Part shown: positions 8,832 to 17,948 of the stretch, in pieces
How the letters are laid out: every line of letters begins with the position of its first letter
How positions within the stretch are numbered: the first letter of the stretch is position 1
DNA from: Micromonospora alfalfae
GTDB taxonomy: Bacteria; Actinomycetota; Actinomycetes; Mycobacteriales; Micromonosporaceae
DNA length: 64,000 nt
Reading direction: 5' to 3'
NCBI RefSeq assembly: GCF_022230925.1
Contig: NZ_JAKKFH010000016.1
Coordinates: 62,001 to 126,000, forward strand
Position numbers and translations under genes: made by a program
The notes under the pieces: model-generated
What the model was told of the DNA's origin: nothing
The model's database searches: none
The model's input: the letters and a program-made list of their open reading frames with translations, nothing else

Positions 8832-8907
8832 CGCCGATCTTGCACTTACGGTCGCCGATGCGTCCTGATTCGCCACGTTGGTCGCGACACAAAGTGCAAG
8901 ATCGGCG
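8832..8907. repeat. Inverted repeat element, 16-base perfect arms
   Basis: CGCCGATCTTGCACTT (8832-8847) is exactly complementary to 8892-8907, with a 44-base spacer. It stands alone between eda and the subtilase gene, together with the CCCCGCC tract. It could be a terminator-like hairpin or a copy of a dispersed small palindromic element. Confidence 0.65.
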
Positions 8908-9055
8908 CGCGAGGTGGGTGGTGGCGCGCGGGGAGGAGGCGGGGTCGTGGCGGGGTTGTGCCATGGCGTAAGTGCGTCGGGGTTGGGGGCGGGGTTGGGG
9001 TGGGGTCTGCGTCGATGCTGTGGTGCGTACCACTTCTCGACACAAAGAGGTCATC

Positions 9056-12000
9056 GTGGCTCTGTCTCACCGGCGTCGCCGATCCGGGCTGATCGCCCTC
9101 GGCGCCGCCCTCACCCTGGCGGCCGGGTTCACACCACCCGGCACGGGAGCGGGCGCCGCCCCGCCGAACAACCCCGACCGCCCGGCGGGTCAACCCCCGG
9201 CCACCGCCGGGCGCGCGTCCACCGTCACCCTGATCACCGGTGACACGGTCACCGTCACCACAGCGGCGGACGGCAGCACGGTGTCGACGGTGCGCCGGCC
9301 GGACGGCAGCACCCCGAGCTTCCACCGCACCGTGCGCGACGGCGACACCTACGTCTACCCGGACGCCGCGCTGTCCTATGTGACCAGCGGCGTGTTGGAC
9401 CGGCAACTGTTCAACGTCACCGACCTCATCGCCGACGGTTACGACGACGCGCACACCGACGCGCTTCCGTTGATCGTCACGATGACCGACGCGGCGGCCC
9501 GCAACCGCACCCGCCCCGCCGTGGACGGCGCCAAACTGGTCCGCCAGTTGGACAGCGTGCAGGGCGCGGCGCTGACCCGCCAGCGGGCCACCGCCGACCG
9601 GTTCTGGACCGCGCTGACCGCCGGTTCGACCCGGCGTACGGGTGACGCCCCGACCCTGGCAGGCGGCATCGCCAAGGTCTGGTTGGACGGTCGGGTGCAC
9701 GCCGACCTGGCCGAGTCGACAGCGCAGATCGGCGCGCCGAAGCTGTGGGCCGAGGGCAACACCGCCTCCGGTGTCGACGTCGCGGTGCTCGACTCGGGTG
9801 CGGACGCCGAACACCCTGATCTCGTCGGTCAGATCGCCGAGTCCAGCAGCTTCGTGCCCGAGGAGCCCGACATCCTCGACTACAAGGGCCACGGCACGCA
9901 TGTCGCCTCGACGATCGCGGGCACCGGCGCCGCGTCCGGTGGCGCCGAGCGGGGTGTGGCCCCCGGTGCCCGGCTGCACATCGGCAAGGTGCTCAACAGC
10001 GAGGGCAGCGGGCAGGACTCCTGGATCATCGCCGGCATGGAGTGGGCGGCCCGGGAGCAGAAGGCCCGGGTGGTCAGCATGAGCCTGGGTGGCGAGTCCA
10101 CCGACGGCAGCGACCCGATGAGCCAGGCGGTCGACCGGCTCAGCGCCGAGACCGGTGCCCTCTTCGTGATCGCCGCCGGCAACAGCGGCCCGGCGAGCAT
10201 CGGCAGCCCGGGTGCGGCCAACTCCGCGCTCACCGTCGGTGCCGTCGACAGCACCGACCACCTCGCCGACTTCTCCAGCCAGGGGCCACGCGCCGGCGAC
10301 GGCGGGCTCAAGCCCGAGATCACCGCCCCCGGCGTGGACATCCTGGCGGCCCGCTCGCACCTCGTGCGGGGCGGCGCCGGTGACTACACGCTGATGAGCG
10401 GCACGTCGATGGCCACCCCGCACGTTGCCGGCACGGCCGCGCTGGTCGCCGCCGCGCACCCGGACTGGACCGGTCAGCGGATCAAGGAAGCGCTGGTCAG
10501 CACGGTCAAGGCCACCCCCGAGTACACCCCGTACCAGGCGGGTGCCGGTCGGGTCGACGCGGTCGCCGCCGCGCACGCCACGGTCTTCGCCACCCCGAGT
10601 GCCTACTCCGGTTTCCAGGCGTGGCCGCAGCAGCCGGGCGCTACCGTCGACCGTACTGTCACCTACACCAACCTCGGCAGCGCGCCGGTGGCCCTGAAGC
10701 TGGCAGTCGATGCGGGCACCGCGCCGGCCGGACTGTTCGCGCTCTCCGCCGACCGGGTCACAGTGCCCGCGGGCGGCACCGCCACCGTGACGGTGACCGC
10801 CGAGTACGACAAGCTGCCGGTGGAGAAGCAGGTCAGCGGCATGGTCGTCGCCACCGACGACACCGGTGCGGTGCGTGGCCGCACCCTGATCGGGGCCGGC
10901 AAGGAGGGTCAGCGGCAGAACCTGACGCTTGTCGCCAAGGATCGGGACGGCAAGCCGCTCGTCGGCAAGGTCATCCTCACCGCCGACACCCTCTTCACCG
11001 CCGTGGACCTGCCCGAGAGCGGCACCGCCACGCTGCGGCTGCCGGTGGGAAGCTGGAACGGTTGGATCTCCGCGGACGTGCGCGGCGCGCACGGACCGCA
11101 CTCCAAGGGCATGGCGATGCTCAGCTTCACCGACGTGAACCTGGACCGCGACCGCACCGTCACCCTGGACGCGCGCGCCGCCCGACAGGTGCAGGCCCGG
11201 GTGCCGCAGGAGGCCACCGCCAGCGCGCTGCGGATGGACATCCACCGGTCCACGAAGAACGGTCTCACCGAGAGTCAGGTGCTGCCCGACGACTCGTACG
11301 ACAGCATGTGGGCGTTGCCGACGAGCCGTCCCGTGACCGACGGCGAGTTCGAGTTCGGTGCCCGGTGGCGGCTGGAGCAGCCGGCCCTGACCGTTTCGGC
11401 GGGCGGTCGCTCGTACGACGATCTGTTGGTGAAGCGGGCGACCCCGGCGCTGCCGGCCGGTCGTCGCCAGCTGGACGCGGTCTACGTCGCCGACGCGTCG
11501 GCGGCGGGGCTGGCCAAGCGTCCGGTCCGGGACCGGGCCGTAGTGGTACGCCGCAGTGACAGTGTGGACATCGCCACCCAGGCGCAGGCCGCCGCGGCGG
11601 CCGGCGCGAAGCTGCTGCTCGTGGTCAACGACGGTGTCGGTCGGCTCCAGCCCTGGGACGAGTTCGCGTGGAGCCCGGAGAGCCCGGCCCCGGTTACCGT
11701 CGCCACCCTCGGCGCCGACGAGGGTGGGCAGCTCATCGCCGCGCTGGAGCGGGGCGCGGTGCGGCTCACCGTCGAGTCGCACCCGCAGACCGACTACCTG
11801 TACGACGTGGCGCACCACTGGACCGGCACGGTGCCGGCCGACCCCACCTACCGGCCCACGAAGCGGCAGTTGGCCCGGGTCGACGTGGAGTTCCGCAACT
11901 ACCGGCAGGGCAAGGCGCTGGAGTTCCGCACCGACGTCTGGCGCGGCTGGGCGTCGAGCAACCAGGAACCGGCCCCGGCGCAGGGCCGACGCACCGACTG

Positions 12001-12769
12001 GGTGAGCGCCGACCAACTGTGGATCGACGACGCGTTCATCGCCGGCGAGACCGGGCAGCACCTGATGGCGGCGACCACGTACCCCGCCGGCAAGCCGAGC
12101 ACCGTCACCTGGTTCGGGCCGATCCAGCGACCCCGGATGGGCGGCAGCTACGTGCCGGTCCGGTACCTGGACACCGTCTACCTGCCCGCGCCCGGGTGGG
12201 GCGACGGGGGCGGTCACATCGGTGAGGCGTACGCGAACTACGACATGGTCAACCGGACCACCCTCTACCAGGGCGACAAGGAGCTGAACTGGGGCAACGC
12301 CGAGTACCTCCAGGTCTCCGGGCTGGCGTCTCAGCGACTGCCGTACCGGCTTGTGGTGGAGAACGACAGGGCCGCGTGGACCAACCCGTACTCCCGGCAG
12401 ACCCGCACCGAGTGGGGTTTCCACTCGGCGGTCACCGGGGAGGAGTCGGCCGAGGCGCTGCCGATGATCCAGCTGGACTACCAGGTGGCCATCGACTCCG
12501 CCGGCACTGCGTCGCGGCGGGCGCCGCTGACAGTTGTCGCCTCCCACCTGCCCGGCGTCACCGGCACCATCAACGCGGTGACCGTCGAGGTGTCCTACGA
12601 CGACGGGGCGACCTGGCAGAAGCAGCGGCTGACCCGGCACGGCGACGGCTGGCGTACCTCACTGGCCGCGCCGGCGAAGGCCGGTTTCGTGAGCCTGCGC
12701 GCCACGGCGCGGGACAACGCCGGCAACACCGTGAGTCAGAGCATCAGCCGGGCGTTCGGCCTGCGCTGA
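9056..12769 (+). CDS. Large secreted S8 (subtilisin-like) serine protease
   Basis: A 1237-residue precursor. The signal peptide (ALSHRRRRSGLIALGAALTLAAGF...) is followed by a ~190-residue pro-region. The subtilase catalytic triad is Asp246 (VAVLDSGAD), His279 (GHGTHVAS) and Ser451 (MSGTSMATPHVAG), with the oxyanion-hole Asn in AAGNSGP. The ~750 residues after the protease domain are beta-rich with no motif I can name; the total length fits the 1100-1250 residue secreted subtilases of actinomycetes. The GTG at 9056 is chosen because AGAGG lies 6 bases upstream and the signal peptide begins there; the longer reading from 8972 adds an unlikely Trp/Gly-rich leader. Confidence 0.88.
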   Translation: MALSHRRRRSGLIALGAALTLAAGFTPPGTGAGAAPPNNPDRPAGQPPATAGRASTVTLITGDTVTVTTAADGSTVSTVRRPDGSTPSFHRTVRDGDTYVYPDAALSYVTSGVLDRQLFNVTDLIADGYDDAHTDALPLIVTMTDAAARNRTRPAVDGAKLVRQLDSVQGAALTRQRATADRFWTALTAGSTRRTGDAPTLAGGIAKVWLDGRVHADLAESTAQIGAPKLWAEGNTASGVDVAVLDSGADAEHPDLVGQIAESSSFVPEEPDILDYKGHGTHVASTIAGTGAASGGAERGVAPGARLHIGKVLNSEGSGQDSWIIAGMEWAAREQKARVVSMSLGGESTDGSDPMSQAVDRLSAETGALFVIAAGNSGPASIGSPGAANSALTVGAVDSTDHLADFSSQGPRAGDGGLKPEITAPGVDILAARSHLVRGGAGDYTLMSGTSMATPHVAGTAALVAAAHPDWTGQRIKEALVSTVKATPEYTPYQAGAGRVDAVAAAHATVFATPSAYSGFQAWPQQPGATVDRTVTYTNLGSAPVALKLAVDAGTAPAGLFALSADRVTVPAGGTATVTVTAEYDKLPVEKQVSGMVVATDDTGAVRGRTLIGAGKEGQRQNLTLVAKDRDGKPLVGKVILTADTLFTAVDLPESGTATLRLPVGSWNGWISADVRGAHGPHSKGMAMLSFTDVNLDRDRTVTLDARAARQVQARVPQEATASALRMDIHRSTKNGLTESQVLPDDSYDSMWALPTSRPVTDGEFEFGARWRLEQPALTVSAGGRSYDDLLVKRATPALPAGRRQLDAVYVADASAAGLAKRPVRDRAVVVRRSDSVDIATQAQAAAAAGAKLLLVVNDGVGRLQPWDEFAWSPESPAPVTVATLGADEGGQLIAALERGAVRLTVESHPQTDYLYDVAHHWTGTVPADPTYRPTKRQLARVDVEFRNYRQGKALEFRTDVWRGWASSNQEPAPAQGRRTDWVSADQLWIDDAFIAGETGQHLMAATTYPAGKPSTVTWFGPIQRPRMGGSYVPVRYLDTVYLPAPGWGDGGGHIGEAYANYDMVNRTTLYQGDKELNWGNAEYLQVSGLASQRLPYRLVVENDRAAWTNPYSRQTRTEWGFHSAVTGEESAEALPMIQLDYQVAIDSAGTASRRAPLTVVASHLPGVTGTINAVTVEVSYDDGATWQKQRLTRHGDGWRTSLAAPAKAGFVSLRATARDNAGNTVSQSISRAFGLR

Positions 12770-12780
12770 CAGCACTGCGG

Positions 12781-12824
12781 CCGGCCGTCGCTCGGGGTGC
12801 CTCGCGCACCCCGGCGGCGGCCGG
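12781..12824. terminator. Bidirectional hairpin terminator
   Basis: The inner stem GGGGTGC (12794-12800) pairs with GCACCCC (12806-12812) around CTCGC. An outer stem pairs CCGGCCGTCG (12781-12790) with 12815-12824, with one mismatch. It lies between the convergent subtilase and acylase genes. Confidence 0.7.
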
Positions 12825-12829
12825 TGCCG

Positions 12830-14887
12830 TCAGCCCCGTTCCTCGGCGAGCTGGTCCCAGTCCGTGATGACCGGCAGCAGGTCGCCGGCCAGCCAGGCGG
12901 CGCTCTGGTCGTCGTGGTGCCTGTCGCCGGGCACCCCGCAGGTGCCCAGGGGGACCACCCAGCGGCTGTCCGAGCGGTGGGCCAGGTCCCAGACGAAGCG
13001 CGCCGCCGGCCCCCGGAAGCACCAGTGGGTGACCCCGGGCACGCTGGAGGTGGCCAACACGCAGTCGTGGTCACCGTCGAGCCGGGGGCCGGGCCCGGTG
13101 TCCGAGCCGGGCAGGGCCCGCCACGGCGCCAGCCGGTGCAGGTCCCCCCAGGGCACCTGCCGGGCTGCCGCGTCGGCGACCTCCTCGGCCGCCGCGCCCA
13201 CCAGCGCGGCGATGTCCACACCGGGCATCGGGGTCGCGCCGAGCAGGTGCTCCAGCGCGTGACCGACCCGCGGCGTCAGCGCCAGCCAGGGCGCGAACAC
13301 CTCGGGGTACGCGGGCGACTCGGCCAGCGCGGCCAGCGCCGGGTGGGCGGCGATCCGACGTACGACAGCCGCCCGCAGGATGGCGTAGGCCGCCGCGTCC
13401 GTGCTGTCGGCGGCCATCCGGCGGTCCCAGCGCAGCAGCCGTTCACGCAGCGCGGCGGCGGCCGGACCGAGCCCCGTCGACTCGGCGAGGACCGCCAGCA
13501 GCGGCCCGGCCGCGCCCAGGTACGTGTCGGTGTGCACCGAGGCCATCTCGTCGGCCGTCCAGGCCGAACGGGCGTCGAGCAGCTCGGCGATGCGATGCGC
13601 CCGGTGCGGTGGGGCGAACTCCACACCGAGCGGTGCCGCCAGCCCGCGCTCGTTGGCCATCACCGACCTACCGACCACCTCGGCGCTGGGCATCGGCGCG
13701 TGCCAGCCCTGCCAGGCGTACGCGGTGTCCCATCCGGGGACCACCCGCCGACCGTTTTCCGGGTGCCGTACCGGCACCGCGCCGGCGACCCGGTGCAACA
13801 GCCCTCCGGCGGTGTCCGCCGCCTGCACCACGTTGACCGGCTCCACCCAGTGCCGCAGGGCGTGGTCGACATCGGCCACGGTCCGGGCGCGCAGCAGCTC
13901 CGGCAGCGTCGCGAAACCGAGGTCACCCCGGACCCGGGGCGGGTAGCGCAGGCTGACGGCACTCTCGTCGTCCGGCCCACCGGCGATCACCGGACCACGA
14001 TCGGTCTCCACCACCTCGACCTCGACCGGGTCGGCCCCAGCCACCTCGATCGTTTCGACGTGGCGGTGCGCCGGTCGCCAGCCGTCCGGGCCGAGCGCCT
14101 GCACCCGGGGGCCGTCGCGGCGCAGCCGCTCCGCGTACACGTCCTGGTAGTCGGCCATCGCGTTGGTGATCGCCCAGGCCACCTGACCGGTGTGCCCGAA
14201 GTGCGCGATGCCCGGCACACCCGGCACCGCCAACCCGACCACGTCGTACTCCGGGCAGGCCAGCCGGATCTGCTGGTAGACGCCGGGATCCTCGATGAAC
14301 CGGTGCGGATCGCCGGCGAGCAGCGCCGCCCCGGTGCCGGTGCGCTCGGTGGCGAGCAGCCACCCGTTGCTGCCGGCCACGGCGGGCCCGTCGGTGGCGA
14401 ACCTGTCGACCGCGTCCGGCCCGAGCCGCTGCGCCACGTGCTCGCGCCAGAGCTTGCCGGGGAACCCGGCGAACAGGATGTGGTGGCCCAGCCAGACCGC
14501 GAGTGGCGTCCACGGCTCCCACCGACCCGGGCGCAGCCCGGTGGCGGCGAACTCCGGTGACCGGGCCGCCCCGGCGGCGAGGCTGGCGTTGACGCCGTCC
14601 ACGTAGGCGCCCACCCACTCGGCGGTCGCCGGGTCCAGTGCCGCGTGGCAGCGGCGTGCGGTGTCGTCGAGCCGGACCTGCCGGACGAAGCGGTCCCAGC
14701 CGAGCGCGTCGGGGCCGAGGAACGCCGCGCTGGTGCCCTGGGCGCGGTGCCGTTCCACCTCGATCTGCCAGGCCCGGTCGTACGCGGTCACCCGGCCCTG
14801 TGCCGTGGCGAGGGCGAGCGGGTCGTCGGCCCGCAGGTGCGGAACTCCCCACGGGTCACGGAAACGCCGGGCGCTGCGCTCGCTCAC
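12830..14887 (-). CDS. Penicillin acylase family (Ntn-hydrolase) protein in the siderophore locus
   Basis: A 685-residue protein of peptidase family S45. The N-terminal RFRDPWGVPHLRADD is the usual acylase start, and the self-processing site is GSNGW with Ser173 as predicted nucleophile (AVAGSNGWLLA), followed by LLAGDPH. No signal peptide is seen, unlike most penicillin acylases, so it is probably cytoplasmic. Its GTG overlaps the ATPase stop by four bases (GTGA), so it is the last gene of an iron-controlled uptake operon. It may cleave or exchange acyl groups on desferrioxamines, or supply arylacetyl groups (inference). From memory, related genes occur beside des clusters in some other actinomycetes. 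Confidence 0.85.
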   Translation of the reverse strand: MSERSARRFRDPWGVPHLRADDPLALATAQGRVTAYDRAWQIEVERHRAQGTSAAFLGPDALGWDRFVRQVRLDDTARRCHAALDPATAEWVGAYVDGVNASLAAGAARSPEFAATGLRPGRWEPWTPLAVWLGHHILFAGFPGKLWREHVAQRLGPDAVDRFATDGPAVAGSNGWLLATERTGTGAALLAGDPHRFIEDPGVYQQIRLACPEYDVVGLAVPGVPGIAHFGHTGQVAWAITNAMADYQDVYAERLRRDGPRVQALGPDGWRPAHRHVETIEVAGADPVEVEVVETDRGPVIAGGPDDESAVSLRYPPRVRGDLGFATLPELLRARTVADVDHALRHWVEPVNVVQAADTAGGLLHRVAGAVPVRHPENGRRVVPGWDTAYAWQGWHAPMPSAEVVGRSVMANERGLAAPLGVEFAPPHRAHRIAELLDARSAWTADEMASVHTDTYLGAAGPLLAVLAESTGLGPAAAALRERLLRWDRRMAADSTDAAAYAILRAAVVRRIAAHPALAALAESPAYPEVFAPWLALTPRVGHALEHLLGATPMPGVDIAALVGAAAEEVADAAARQVPWGDLHRLAPWRALPGSDTGPGPRLDGDHDCVLATSSVPGVTHWCFRGPAARFVWDLAHRSDSRWVVPLGTCGVPGDRHHDDQSAAWLAGDLLPVITDWDQLAEERG

Positions 14888-15708
14888 GCCGGCTCCGGTG
14901 CCAGGGTGGTGGCCCGGCGTCGGGCCGCGGGGACGACCAGCGGGGTGCCCGTCTCCGGGTCGTCGATCACCCGGCAGGGCAGCCCGAACACCTCCGCCAC
15001 CAGGTCGGCGGTGACCACCGACGCCGGCTCCCCGGCGGCCACCACCCGTCCGTCGCGCATGGCGATCAGGTGGGTGGCGTAGCGGGCCGCGTGGTTCAGG
15101 TCGTGCAGCACCGCGACAAGGGTGCGGCCCTGCTCCTCGTGCAACCGGGCGCAGAGGTCCAGGATCTCGATCTGGTGGGCGATGTCGAGGTACGTGGTCG
15201 GCTCGTCGAGCAGCAGCAGGGGCGTCTGCTGGGCCAGTGCCATGGCGATCCAGACCCGTTGCCGCTGCCCGCCGGACAGTTCGTCCACCGCCCGGTCGGC
15301 GAGGTCGTCGACACCGGTCGCGGCCATCGACTCCTCGACCACCCGTTCGTCCTCGCGGGACCACTGCCGCAGCAGCCCCTGGTGGGGGTAGCGACCCCGG
15401 GCGACCAGTTCGGCGACGCTGATGCCGTCCGGTGCGATCGACGACTGCGGCAGCAGGCCGAGTGTCCGGGCCACGGTGCGGGCCGGCAGATCGTGAATGT
15501 CGCGTCCGTCCAGCAGCACCGCACCGGCGCTGGGGCGCAGCATCCGGGACAGCGCGCGCAGCAGCGTCGACTTGCCGCACGCGTTCGGGCCGATGATCAC
15601 CGTGAAGGACCTGTCGGGCACCGCCACTGTCAGGTTCTCGGCGATGGTGCGCTGGTCGTAGGCGAGGGTCAGCGCGGTGCCGCCGAGTCGGGAATCGCCG
15701 GGTCGCAT
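14884..15708 (-). CDS. Iron-siderophore ABC transporter ATP-binding protein (FecE/FepC type)
   Basis: A 274-residue ATPase with Walker A GPNACGKST (residues 40-48), the Q-loop in LLPQSS, signature LSGGQRQR, Walker B LLLLDEP and the switch His in VAVLHDLNHA. The ARYATHLIAMRDG stretch is typical of the ferric-siderophore/cobalamin class. ATG at 15708 has a strong AAGGAG ribosome site; a GTG at 15741 that overlaps the permease stop is the alternative start. It powers the two FecCD permeases encoded just upstream. Confidence 0.92.
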   Translation of the reverse strand: MRPGDSRLGGTALTLAYDQRTIAENLTVAVPDRSFTVIIGPNACGKSTLLRALSRMLRPSAGAVLLDGRDIHDLPARTVARTLGLLPQSSIAPDGISVAELVARGRYPHQGLLRQWSREDERVVEESMAATGVDDLADRAVDELSGGQRQRVWIAMALAQQTPLLLLDEPTTYLDIAHQIEILDLCARLHEEQGRTLVAVLHDLNHAARYATHLIAMRDGRVVAAGEPASVVTADLVAEVFGLPCRVIDDPETGTPLVVPAARRRATTLAPEPA

Positions 15709-15737
15709 GGGTGCTCCTTCGAGGGCGTCACTGGTGT

Positions 15738-16766
15738 TCACAGCCGGCCGGCCCGACGTTCCATCGCCAGCAGCCAGACCAGGTAACCGCCGCCGATCAC
15801 GCCGGTGACCACGCCGACCGGGAGTTGGTGCCCGGCGAACGCGCGCTGCGCCGCAAGGTCGGCCCCGACCAGCAGCGCCGCGCCGACGGCCATGGACGGC
15901 AGCAGGTTCGGACCCGGGGCCCGGGTCAGTCGTTTCGCCACGTGCGGGGCGACGAGCGCCACGAAGGACACCGGCCCGGCGGCGGCCGCCGCGAACGAGA
16001 CCAGCAGCACGGCGGCAGCGAGCAGTACCAGGCGCAGCCGGCGTACCGGCACCCCCAGGGCGCTGGCCGCGTCGTCGCCCAGCTCCATCATCCGCAGCGC
16101 CGGAGCGCAGCCGACGAGCACCAGCGGCGCCAACAGGACCAGGACGGCGAGCAGCGGCCCGGCGTTTGCCCAGCCCCGTCCGTCCAGGCTGCCGGTGAGC
16201 CAGAGCACCGCGCGGGCGGCTTCCATCAGGGGCGCCCGGGTCAGCAGGTAGCCGTTGACGCCGGTCAGGATCGCGGCCACCCCGATGCCGACCAGGATGA
16301 GCCGGTAGCCGTGCACTCCGCGCCGCCAGGCGAGCGCGTAGATCACCAGACCGGTGCCGAGGCCACCGACGACCGCCGCGCCGGCCAACGCCAGGCTGCT
16401 GCCACCGAGGACGACCACCACCAGCGCGCCGGTCGACGCGCCCTGGGTGAAGCCCAGAATGTCCGGGCTGCCCAACGGGTTGCGCACCAGCGACTGGAAC
16501 ACCGTGCCGGCGAGAGCCAACGCCGCGCCGACCAACACTGCGGTGACCAGCCGGGGCAGGCGCAGTTCGAGCACGATGAACTGCTCCGCCACGGTGCCAC
16601 CGCCGGTCAGCGTGCGTAGCACGTCGGCCGGCCCCATCGGGTAGTCACCACTGCCCAGGGCCACCAGACCGAAGCCGGCCGCGAGCACCGCCGCGCCGGC
16701 ACCGACGCCCAACGCGCGGGGTCGGAACCGCAGCGACAACCCCCATGAAGTACGCAGAACTGTCAC
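15738..16766 (-). CDS. FecCD-family siderophore ABC permease, second subunit
   Basis: A 342-residue protein with about ten hydrophobic helices. Family landmarks are RLPRLVTAVLVGAALALAG, QSLVRNPLGSPDILGFTQGA and, near the C-terminus, GPVSFVALVAPHVAKRL, the EAA-like loop contacting the ATPase. It starts at a GTG that overlaps the stop of the first permease (GTGA). With that gene it forms the heterodimeric membrane channel for the ferric siderophore. Confidence 0.92.
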   Translation of the reverse strand: MTVLRTSWGLSLRFRPRALGVGAGAAVLAAGFGLVALGSGDYPMGPADVLRTLTGGGTVAEQFIVLELRLPRLVTAVLVGAALALAGTVFQSLVRNPLGSPDILGFTQGASTGALVVVVLGGSSLALAGAAVVGGLGTGLVIYALAWRRGVHGYRLILVGIGVAAILTGVNGYLLTRAPLMEAARAVLWLTGSLDGRGWANAGPLLAVLVLLAPLVLVGCAPALRMMELGDDAASALGVPVRRLRLVLLAAAVLLVSFAAAAAGPVSFVALVAPHVAKRLTRAPGPNLLPSMAVGAALLVGADLAAQRAFAGHQLPVGVVTGVIGGGYLVWLLAMERRAGRL

Positions 16767-17875
16767 GGTTGCGCCACCGGTCGGCGGCTGACCAGCCACA
16801 GGAAGAGCGGGCCGCCCAGCACGGCGGTCACCATGCCTACCTGGAGTTCTCCGGGGCGGCCCAGCACCCGGCCGAGCACGTCGGCGCCGAGCAGCAACGC
16901 GGGTGCGAGCACCGCGCAGTACGGAAGCAGCCAGCGCAGGTCCGGGCCGGTCAGGGCACGGACCAGGTGCGGCACGAGCAGACCGACGAAGACGATCGGC
17001 CCGCACGCGGCGGTCGCCGCGCCGCAGAGCAGGGTGACGGCGACGATGACGGCGGCGCGGATCAGCGCGGGTCGAGCGCCGAGGGCTCGCGCCGCGTCGT
17101 CGCCGAGCGCCAGTGCGTTCAGCGGACGGGCGGCACCGAGCGCGACCAGCAGCCCGATGAGGATGAACGGCAGCACCCTGGTGACGGTCGCGGAGTCCGC
17201 GCTGGCCAGCGAGCCGACGGTCCAGAAGCGCAGCCGCTCCAGCGACGCGGTGTCCAGCAGCATCACCGCGCTCACGTAGGAGTAGAGGGTGGCGTTGAGC
17301 GCGGCTCCGGCCAGCGCGAGTCGGGCCGGTGTGGCGCCGCGTCCGCCGCCGACGGCGTAGACGAGCGCGGTCACCGCCGCCGCGCCGAGCAGCGCGAACC
17401 AGACGTACCCGCCGACGGCGGTGACGCCCAGGAACGCGGCGGCGGTGGCGACGGCCGCGGACGCGCCGGCGTTGATGCCGAGTAGCCCGGGGTCGGCGAG
17501 TGGGTTGCGGGTGAGGGCCTGCATGACCGCGCCCGCCACACCGAGGGCGGTGCCGGCGAGCAGCCCGAGCAGGGTGCGGGGCAGGCGCATCCGGTGCACC
17601 ACCGCGTACTCGGTGGCGTCGCGGTGCAGCAACCCGGACCAGACGTCGGCGAGCGGCATGGCCTTCGCGCCGACCGCGATGCTGAGCACCACGATCACCG
17701 CGAGCAGTGCCACGGCGGTGACCAGCCCGGCGGCGCGGGCCGCCCGACGGCCACGCCGGCTCGGGGGTGCGGCCGCTTCCCTGACCGGCACGGGTGGTGC
17801 CGGTCGGGTGACTGTGGGTGTGGCGTCCAGTGTGGGCTCCGGGGTGGTGGCGACACGGCGTACCGCTGTTGACAA
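16763..17875 (-). CDS. FecCD-family siderophore ABC permease, first subunit
   Basis: A 370-residue permease with the family landmarks RLPRTLLGLLAGTALGVAGAVMQ, LTRNPLADPGLLGINAGASA and GPIVFVGLLVPHLVRAL, and a long Pro-rich N-terminal tail before the first helix. The first possible start is a TTG at 17875, only 6 bases from the iron box; a stop codon upstream excludes anything longer. Either the message is nearly leaderless or a downstream GTG (about 17791) is used. It heads the leftward uptake operon. Confidence 0.88.
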   Translation of the reverse strand: MSTAVRRVATTPEPTLDATPTVTRPAPPVPVREAAAPPSRRGRRAARAAGLVTAVALLAVIVVLSIAVGAKAMPLADVWSGLLHRDATEYAVVHRMRLPRTLLGLLAGTALGVAGAVMQALTRNPLADPGLLGINAGASAAVATAAAFLGVTAVGGYVWFALLGAAAVTALVYAVGGGRGATPARLALAGAALNATLYSYVSAVMLLDTASLERLRFWTVGSLASADSATVTRVLPFILIGLLVALGAARPLNALALGDDAARALGARPALIRAAVIVAVTLLCGAATAACGPIVFVGLLVPHLVRALTGPDLRWLLPYCAVLAPALLLGADVLGRVLGRPGELQVGMVTAVLGGPLFLWLVSRRPVAQP

Positions 17876-17881
17876 TGACCG

Positions 17882-17898
17882 AGGTTAGGCTAACCTAA
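17882..17898. promoter_or_regulatory. Iron box (IdeR/DmdR operator) shared by divergent siderophore operons
   Basis: AGGTTAGGCTAACCTAA matches the actinobacterial iron-box consensus TTAGGTTAGGCTAACCTAA at 17 of its 19 positions; the core is a perfect 7+1+7 palindrome (AGGTTAG-G-CTAACCT). It is the only such box I found and sits between the permease operon (left) and the receptor/des genes (right). Iron-loaded DmdR/IdeR is expected to repress both directions. Confidence 0.85.
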
Positions 17899-17948
17899 CC
17901 CCGCTGCCCTGGTCGACCCCGGCCAACCCTTGATCGAAAGACAACACC

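Noticed and set aside
8846..12640. 1264-residue open frame antisense to the S8 protease
   Set aside because: It is the reverse-strand shadow expected in very GC-rich DNA; composition is Arg/Gly/His-rich with no motif, while the plus strand has a full catalytic triad.
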